A stretch of 39,334 nt of DNA, from positions 1-39,334 of the forward strand of contig DASZFO010000142.1 of the NCBI GenBank assembly GCA_035939775.1, written 5' to 3'. The notes beneath the pieces are model-generated. The model was given only the letters and a program-made list of their open reading frames with translations, searched no databases and was not told the origin of the DNA. Positions 32,438-39,334 of the stretch are shown piece after piece. Source of the stretch: Pirellulales bacterium. Lineage in GTDB: Bacteria > Planctomycetota > Planctomycetia > Pirellulales > DATAWG01. Position 1 is the stretch's first letter, and every line of letters begins with the position of its first letter. The translations under genes and the position numbers were made by a program.

Positions 32438-32688
32438 GGATCGACGCCAACGAAACGCTTGACGCCGTGGCGTGGCTTTCAGTTCGGCGCGCGGGCAATG
32501 GCCTTGCCGTCAAGGAAGGCTACGCGGTGAGCCAGTTTCTCTCCAGCGCCGCCAAAGACGAGCTGGCGGTAATCCTGACGATGAATCGCCAGCGCCATGA
32601 AGCCGCAGCCGGTCGCCGCGCTAATTTCGAGAAGTATCTTGCCGCCGTTCCAGACGTCGCGCTACCGGAGAACGACCGTTTCGACTAG
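32404..32688 (+). pseudogene. Remnant of a ribbon-helix-helix (HicB/CopG-type) antitoxin
   Basis: The frame is open from inside the palindromic repeat to the stop at 32688; a GTG at 32467 would give 73 residues. The middle and end (KEGYAVSQFLSSAAKDELAV, RANFEKYLAAVPDVALPEND) match the helix-helix part and C-terminal tail of small RHH antitoxins (EGVSLNQFIxxAVAEKL ... KFLEALxKVPDVEPxxxDR). The N-terminal beta-strand (usually T-LRLP) needed for DNA binding is not visible, so the gene looks truncated at its 5' side. It could be an independent short gene. The recognition is from pattern memory and moderate in strength. Confidence 0.45.
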
Positions 32689-32769
32689 TTCGAATGCGTC
32701 AGATGGCGTCAACCGCGGGCCGGGAAAAACAATGGAAATGAGGTTGGAGAGACCAAACATCAACTCAAG

Positions 32770-33894
32770 CTAGCGCCGTGGGGCCCGCTTGATCTCAGAC
32801 ACGGCCCAAGTCATCGCGTCAAAGAAGGCACTCAGCCCTGCCTCATTGGCGAGAACTTCGGACGGAAACTCGGGGTAGGCCGTGATGTTCTTCAGGATCA
32901 AGCCATGCGCTCGCTGAAGGCGATTCCTAAACTCGTCGCGAATGGCGTCCGCGTCAAATGGTGGGCGGCTCATTAAGTGACCGAAGTTCACGACGATGCT
33001 TCCCCAAGAATAGAACGCAAACGGACTGGTTCTTGCGCCGCCGTGATCGAAGTCGGCAGTGAATGTCGCCGTCTTGCCGCCGGTTCCCCACCGAGCCTCG
33101 CCGCCATTTTTCCTCAACCAGGAAAGAATCCTTTGCGCGATTTCAACTTGCCGATCGCCTTTCTTCTCTCGAAGTTGCTTAAGGAATGATGCCTCGTCCC
33201 ATACATGATGACCCAACGGCTTCTTGATTTCCGCCTCGGTTGTCTGGCCGAACAGGCGAGGCACCAACGTCCTCATGCCCTTGCCCACGAACTGGCGGAC
33301 TTCAATGGCCAAAACCACGGCTGGGTCCATTTGTTTGTTCAGGAACTCAACGATCCGTCGCAGTTCTTCAGGAATGATGTCCGCCACGAATATCATCCGA
33401 ATGCGACCGGCTTGCAGATTCGTCTTGGTCTTCTGCCAAAACGCTTCTTCGTCTCCGTCCGGCCGAATGAACTCCTGGATCACTTGCTCGGCGCTATGAC
33501 CATTGGACACACAACGAGTCTTGAACTCGGCACGGATCTGCTCAACAGGCCAATAGACAACGGCGTTGGCAGCATAGTCGAGCATCTGCCCAACGACTTC
33601 ACGCCGAATACGAGTGTCGTTGCTCCGCTTGACTTCGACCAAGGTGGGAATCCCGTCCTGGTCCAGAAAAAGATGGTCGAGCGACCAGCGGCCTGAACCG
33701 CCTTCCTCATCGGGGATGCCCATTTCCCGCTTTACTAGGAGCCAGCGACGAGGCGAGGTCGGCGCGATCTGATCGCCGACGAGGAGGTTGGGGTATTTGG
33801 CAAGCAAATCTTGCAGGTGGTCCTCGGTGATATATGCCTGTTCGTTCATCTCGACGAGTTGGCCGTCGTCTTGGAGCAGAAAAATGCCAGCCAT
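32770..33894 (-). CDS. PD-(D/E)XK nuclease-like protein (NucS/RecB-like core), function unknown
   Basis: 374 residues from the ATG at 33894, chosen because GGAG lies seven bases upstream; six more codons are open. The N-terminal third contains a PD-(D/E)XK core: D73 in WSLDHLFLDQDG, E87-V-K89 in PTLVEVKRSNDTRIRREVVG, and Q103-xxx-Y107 in GQMLDYAAN. This is the arrangement of NucS/RecB-type nucleases and of many predicted defence or restriction proteins. Canonical NucS has its nuclease domain at the C-terminus, so this is another architecture. The rest, including QILSW-like helices (AQRILSWLRKNGGEARWGTG), is not recognised. It stands alone next to antitoxin remnants, which is a mild sign of an accessory island. 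Confidence 0.7.
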   Translation of the reverse strand: MAGIFLLQDDGQLVEMNEQAYITEDHLQDLLAKYPNLLVGDQIAPTSPRRWLLVKREMGIPDEEGGSGRWSLDHLFLDQDGIPTLVEVKRSNDTRIRREVVGQMLDYAANAVVYWPVEQIRAEFKTRCVSNGHSAEQVIQEFIRPDGDEEAFWQKTKTNLQAGRIRMIFVADIIPEELRRIVEFLNKQMDPAVVLAIEVRQFVGKGMRTLVPRLFGQTTEAEIKKPLGHHVWDEASFLKQLREKKGDRQVEIAQRILSWLRKNGGEARWGTGGKTATFTADFDHGGARTSPFAFYSWGSIVVNFGHLMSRPPFDADAIRDEFRNRLQRAHGLILKNITAYPEFPSEVLANEAGLSAFFDAMTWAVSEIKRAPRR

Positions 33895-34037
33895 GTTTGT
33901 CTCCAGTCGCAAACGGATTGAACTTCACCATTTCACAACTGCAACCTTCCCAGCTCCAACTACGATCAACCCCACTCGGAAAACCAAATGAAACGGAGTC
34001 ATTAGATTGGGCCGCATCATAACTCGCGGACAGGCTC

Positions 34038-34757
34038 CTACAGCTTCGCCCTAGCCTCATCCGGCACCTCGATCTTGGTCGAGCCGACGGATTTGATTTC
34101 CGTCGTGGTCGTGCGGTCGGTGGTGCGGTCCTTGCCGTTGGAGCTGAGCGTGCCTTGCACGTGAACTTGCATCTTGGTAAGACGCCCGTCGCTAATCCAG
34201 CACTTCAGCGAGCCGTTGGGGTTCTTGACTTCAATCTTTAAGGGGTCGGGATTGTCGGCGCGACGCCGAAAGTTGAGCAGCAGTTGCTTGGCCGCGTCGG
34301 GACTGAGATCCGCGGAGTATTCGTCGCCGGATTTCTGCACGGCCTCGAGCCTGTCGCAAAGGTCTTTGGCCTGCTCAGCGGGGCTCTTGAAGTTTCGGAT
34401 CGTCGACAGAAGAAATCGCTCGGGTCCGAAAGCGTCTCCCTCTTCGTCGGCGCTCCGCTCCAGGTCGGCGGTGGAAGCCCAGCCGGCGGCCCCTTTGGCG
34501 GCGGCCTTGTCGCCTATAATGATCAAGCCGTACGCATCATCGCCGTAATTGATCGTCAAGCTGACCGGACCGTCCTTCTCAATCCGCCCCTCGATCTTTC
34601 GGCCGGCAAAGCCTCCGTCGACGGTCGACGACCAACTGTAGTTGGCGCTGTCGGCGAGCTGCTTGATCGCGGATTGGAGGTCGTCCTTTGGCCCCGCGCC
34701 CATTTCCGACGCGAGGACGACGACGGCAACTATGCGGAGCAACGAGTGCCGAAACAT
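34038..34757 (-). CDS. Secreted protein of unknown function
   Basis: 239 residues with a signal peptide (MFRHSLLRIVAVVVLASEMG). The mature protein starts DDLQSAIKQLADSANYSW and has alternating strands (GRIEKDGPVSLTINYGDDAY; KIEVKNPNGSLKCWISDGRL; KMQVHVQGTLSSNGKDRTTD) and a C-terminal VGSTKIEVPDEARAKL. The beta-rich layout resembles LolA-like or DUF-type periplasmic proteins common in planctomycetes, but I do not recognise the family. A single Cys or two are present without spacing suggestive of a cofactor. It is followed on the same strand by the nuclease-like gene after about 143 bases. Confidence 0.7.
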   Translation of the reverse strand: MFRHSLLRIVAVVVLASEMGAGPKDDLQSAIKQLADSANYSWSSTVDGGFAGRKIEGRIEKDGPVSLTINYGDDAYGLIIIGDKAAAKGAAGWASTADLERSADEEGDAFGPERFLLSTIRNFKSPAEQAKDLCDRLEAVQKSGDEYSADLSPDAAKQLLLNFRRRADNPDPLKIEVKNPNGSLKCWISDGRLTKMQVHVQGTLSSNGKDRTTDRTTTTEIKSVGSTKIEVPDEARAKL

Positions 34758-34854
34758 CAGGAATCTCCTCTGGGATTCAAGGGTGGTTTCATTCTAACAC
34801 GAGTTCGACGGAACGACAGCCGCAAGGTTATTAGCGCGTTTGGATTCCACGATG

Positions 34855-34985
34855 GCGAGTAACGTCGGTCGGCAAGCCGGCACTGGCCGACGTTGCTGGC
34901 CAGTGCCACATCCCGTTCCGCCGCGGCGGACTGGCCAGTGGCGCTCCCAGCTTCGCCAGCGTACCACTGGTTTCCCGGCCCCGAG
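34855..34985. repeat. Palindromic repeat cluster with GGCACTGGCC/GGCCAGTGCC arms
   Basis: A perfect 10-bp inverted repeat, GGCACTGGCC (34879-34888) with GGCCAGTGCC (34898-34907), loop GACGTTGCT. A second palindrome ACTGGCCAGT lies at 34930-34939. It fills most of the gap between two secreted-protein genes and could act as a transcript 3' structure for the upstream one. Confidence 0.65.
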
Positions 34986-35002
34986 TCGATGGTGGATCGC
35001 GG

Positions 35003-35518
35003 TCAGCCGCCGGCATCCGGCAAGAATACGAGCGAGATCAAGGTTTGGTTGTCAGCCGCCAGGCGATTGAGCGTGACGACGAGGGTGTAATCGGGGTTCT
35101 TGACGACATACGCGCGCGTCGAGATCGGCCGCACGGTGGCTTCCTTGGAACCCTCTTTGCCGGGACGAATTCCATCCTGAAAGGCACTCTGCTGCTCTTG
35201 GCCGCGCGTGCCAGAAACTTTGCCTGTCGCGGGCCACGGCACGTCGGCCACGCCGTTGCCGCTCGCCCGATCGATCGCCAGCTCGCGGCGATACCAGTCG
35301 TCCACTTTGGTCAATTCGTCCGGAGTGGCGAGGACGAATTGACAAATCGTTCCCTGATTGTGTTGCTCGAATCGCTGAGCGCCGGGATACTCGAAAGCGG
35401 CCAAGTGATCGGCCGTGGCCTTTTGAAGATCGGCTTTACCGGAATCACTATCGGCCACCGCCGCGCCGCCCGCGGCCAGGCAAGCGCCAACGAGCGTCGC
35501 TCCAAGCAACATCCTCAT
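35003..35518 (-). CDS. Small secreted protein of unknown function downstream of the hybrid kinases
   Basis: 171 residues with a signal peptide (MRMLLGATLVGACLAAGGAA). The mature part contains KADLQKATADHLAAFEYPGA, DWYRRELAI and a strand-rich end (STRAYVVKNPDYTLVVTLNR, TLISLVFLPDAGG). No family is recognised. It starts 21 bases after the stop of the GAF hybrid kinase on the same strand and so probably belongs to the same transcript. That makes it a candidate for an exported product of the signalling operon, but this is inference only. Confidence 0.7.
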   Translation of the reverse strand: MRMLLGATLVGACLAAGGAAVADSDSGKADLQKATADHLAAFEYPGAQRFEQHNQGTICQFVLATPDELTKVDDWYRRELAIDRASGNGVADVPWPATGKVSGTRGQEQQSAFQDGIRPGKEGSKEATVRPISTRAYVVKNPDYTLVVTLNRLAADNQTLISLVFLPDAGG

Positions 35519-35539
35519 TCGAAACTCACTTTTCGTTCG

Positions 35540-37669
35540 TCAAGTTGCCCCCGCGGCCGGCTGCGAGGCGCGGAGAAGTTCCTCGAGGGCTCGCAGCCCG
35601 ACGGGCTTGACCAAGTGTACGTCGAAGCCGGCATCGAGCGAGCGGCGGCGGTCTTCCGCTTGGCCGTAGCCGGTCATGGCGACGAGCAATAGTTCGTCGC
35701 TCCCCGGCCGTTGGCGAATTGCCCGGGCGACTTCATGGCCGGACATTCCGGGCAACCCGATGTCGATGAGCATGACTTCCGGCTGAACGGCATCGACCGC
35801 GCGCAGCGCCGCGGGCCCATCGTGGCAAAGATGCACGTCGTGCCCTAGCGAGCGAAGCAAGACGGCCGTCATCGTGCCCAGGTCGACATTGTCGTCGACC
35901 AACACGACGCGGCGGCCATGCCCGTTCGTGGCGGCGCCGTTCGCGGGCGCAGAATCGGCCGGTGCATCCTCTTTGTCCACAGGCACGACGACCGGCAAGC
36001 GCACGACAAACTCGCTCCCCTGCCCGGGCCCTCGGCTGGCCGCGGAAACCTCGCCGCCGTGCAGCGTCACCAGGTTCCGCACCAAAGTCAGCCCGATGCC
36101 GAGTCCTCCCTGCGAATGATCGAGCGTCCGGTCTCCTTGCGCGAAGAGATCGAAAATCTTCGGCAGCAGGTCCGCGGAGATTCCGGCCCCGGTGTCTTTC
36201 ACCCGAATCGCCACTTGCTCACCTTCCAATTCGGCGGCCATTTCGATCCGGCCTCCGGGGTCGGTGTATTTGGCGGCGTTGTGCAGCAAATTGCCGACCA
36301 CCTGCTCCAACCGCGTCGGGTCGCCCTTGAGATAAACCGCGGTCTCCGGCAGCGAGACGGAGAGGTCGTGGCCACGCGCAGCGACCAAGGGGCGCACACC
36401 GCTCACGGCCCGGTCGATCATCGATTTCAACTCGACCGTTTCCGCGCGAAGGCGGATCTTGCCGCGCGTGATCCGCGAGACGTCGAGCAGATCATCGACA
36501 AGGCGAATGACATGCTGCACTTGCCGCTTCAAAATGGACCGCGCCTCGTCGACGAGCGCCTGCGAATCGGCGCCGACCTCCAGGCACTGCAAGGCGTTCG
36601 AGATGGCTGCAATCGGGTTGCGTAGCTCGTGGCTAAGCGTCGCGAGAAACTCGTCTTTGCGGCGATCTCCCTCTTGGACCTCGCGAAACAGATTCGCATT
36701 GTCGATCGCGATCGCGATCCGCCCGGCCAGATCCTCGGCCAGAGAGACGTCGAGCGGCGCATAAACGCTTCCTTCGCGGGTCCGCGCCAGCGACAGAGTG
36801 CCCAGAACCTTTCCGCGCGCGATCAGCGGCAGCACGAGCGCAGCCGCGATCCTCGGCGCTGGAGCCGCTCCGTTGCCCGCGTCCGGTCCGCCCGCCGGTG
36901 ACTCGCCAAGAAACGATGGCGCCAAGCGTTCGGTTTTCCCGGTTTGCATGACGTGCCGCGAACAGGCGTCGAGAACGGAACCGAAGGGGCAGGCGCTCGC
37001 GGAATGCAGCGCCGCCTCGATCTGGTCGTCGGCGCACGCCACCTGTGCCGGATTCGTTCGGTTCGCGCCCGCCATCCGCAGTACACTGATGTCCGCCAGC
37101 GATGGAATAGGCAATCGCGCGGAGTGGGCGAGCGTCGCGTCATAATCGAGCGAAGTGGCGAGGATCGTGCTGGCGTCGGCCAAAAACGCGGATCGCTTGG
37201 TCGCCGCTTCGGCCGCGGCGCGGGCGGCTTGCTCGTGCGCGATGGCCACTTGCTGCTCCGCCTGCCGCTTCACCAGCTCCGTCTTCCTATAAAGATCGAC
37301 GAACACCGCGACCTTGGCCCGCAGGACCTCGGGCACCACCGGGGTCAGAATGTAGTCGACCGCTCCCAGCGAATAGCCGCGCGAGACGTGCGTTTCATCG
37401 CTGAAGCCGGTGATGAAGATGATCGGCGTGTGCTCCGATTTTTTCCGCTGCCGGATCATGGCCGCGGTCTCGAAGCCGTCCATCTCCGGCATGTTCACGT
37501 CGAGCAGGATCAGCGCGAAGTCTTGATACAGCAAGCGGCGCAAGGCCTCGCGTCCGGAACCGACGCTGACGATGTTCTGCCCCAGGTCCTCGAGAATCGC
37601 CTCGATGGCGATGAGCTTCTCGGGCACGTCGTCGACCACCAGGATATTGATACGGTCGTCCGCTTTCAT
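35540..37669 (-). CDS. REC-GAF-HisKA-HATPase-REC hybrid histidine kinase
   Basis: 709 residues. An N-terminal receiver (INILVVDDVPEKL, phospho-acceptor D57 in LILLDVNMPEMDGFETA) leads through a helical Ala/Glu-rich linker (AEQQVAIAHEQAARAAAEAA) into a GAF domain (about 170-340, ending GRIAIAIDNANLFREVQEGD). The kinase core has TLSHELRNPIAAIS (HisKA), LLHNAAKYT, VKDTGAGISADLLPK and GLGIGLTLVRNLVTLHGG (HATPase). A C-terminal receiver (VVLVDDNVDLG...VMLIDIGLPGMSGHEVA...MTGYG...KP) ends it. There are no membrane segments. It lies 20 bases downstream of another hybrid kinase on the same strand; the two are almost certainly co-transcribed and may form one phosphorelay. Confidence 0.94.
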   Translation of the reverse strand: MKADDRINILVVDDVPEKLIAIEAILEDLGQNIVSVGSGREALRRLLYQDFALILLDVNMPEMDGFETAAMIRQRKKSEHTPIIFITGFSDETHVSRGYSLGAVDYILTPVVPEVLRAKVAVFVDLYRKTELVKRQAEQQVAIAHEQAARAAAEAATKRSAFLADASTILATSLDYDATLAHSARLPIPSLADISVLRMAGANRTNPAQVACADDQIEAALHSASACPFGSVLDACSRHVMQTGKTERLAPSFLGESPAGGPDAGNGAAPAPRIAAALVLPLIARGKVLGTLSLARTREGSVYAPLDVSLAEDLAGRIAIAIDNANLFREVQEGDRRKDEFLATLSHELRNPIAAISNALQCLEVGADSQALVDEARSILKRQVQHVIRLVDDLLDVSRITRGKIRLRAETVELKSMIDRAVSGVRPLVAARGHDLSVSLPETAVYLKGDPTRLEQVVGNLLHNAAKYTDPGGRIEMAAELEGEQVAIRVKDTGAGISADLLPKIFDLFAQGDRTLDHSQGGLGIGLTLVRNLVTLHGGEVSAASRGPGQGSEFVVRLPVVVPVDKEDAPADSAPANGAATNGHGRRVVLVDDNVDLGTMTAVLLRSLGHDVHLCHDGPAALRAVDAVQPEVMLIDIGLPGMSGHEVARAIRQRPGSDELLLVAMTGYGQAEDRRRSLDAGFDVHLVKPVGLRALEELLRASQPAAGAT

Positions 37670-37689
37670 TCAGCATTCATCAGTTAGCG

Positions 37690-39334
<1,645 letters not shown>

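Overview
The window looks like a chromosomal segment of a planctomycete, probably of the Pirellulales type. This is inferred from gene content. Two proteins end in PEP-CTERM sorting tails, one of them a giant pentapeptide-repeat protein. There are small basic or coiled-coil proteins of a kind common in that phylum, several hybrid histidine kinases, a GC-rich composition, and gaps filled with short palindromic interspersed repeats. No rRNA, tRNA, CRISPR array or recognisable transposase gene was seen.

Layout, left to right. (1) 1-4500: the C-terminal end of a secreted Asp-box (BNR-like) PEP-CTERM protein, ribosomal protein bS21, a small coiled-coil ORF, the ribosome-associated GTPase TypA/BipA, and a secreted protein of unknown function. 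(2) 4500-7230: SufE, a two-domain rhodanese sulfurtransferase and an M24 Xaa-Pro peptidase, all on the minus strand. (3) 7690-10350: csrA, a membrane-anchored TPR-like protein and an RluA-family pseudouridine synthase. (4) 10642-18285: one 2547-codon gene for a secreted pentapeptide-repeat protein with 15 higher-order modules, two copies of a non-repeat domain, and a PEP-CTERM anchor. (5) 18705-21845: a Zn/Mn-type ABC importer (lipoprotein, ATPase, permease) into which copies of a palindromic MITE-like element have been inserted. (6) 21832-25429: a zinc-ribbon protein, a PAS hybrid histidine kinase, a DUF151 bifunctional-nuclease-domain protein and a small basic protein. (7) 25455-31904: clpB and dnaK as a chaperone pair on the minus strand, divergent from pheA (chorismate mutase/prephenate dehydratase/ACT). 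(8) 32220-33894: remnants of toxin-antitoxin antitoxins split by a palindromic repeat, and a PD-(D/E)XK nuclease-like protein. (9) 34038-39334: two secreted proteins of unknown function and two closely spaced hybrid histidine kinases, the second running off the window.

Most genes are housekeeping or stress functions: translation (bS21, TypA, RluD-like), proteostasis (DnaK/ClpB), Fe-S and sulfur supply (SufE plus rhodanese), aromatic amino-acid synthesis and metal uptake. The unusual content is of two kinds. One is the giant modular pentapeptide protein. The other is a family of about 100-115 bp inverted-repeat elements carrying paired GGGGACAGTCCCC palindromes, present in five copies. One copy lies in frame inside the metal-binding lipoprotein gene, one appears to supply that gene's start codon and signal-peptide n-region, and one is flanked by an exact 18-bp direct repeat that contains the gene's stop codon. 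Several other palindrome families occur between genes.
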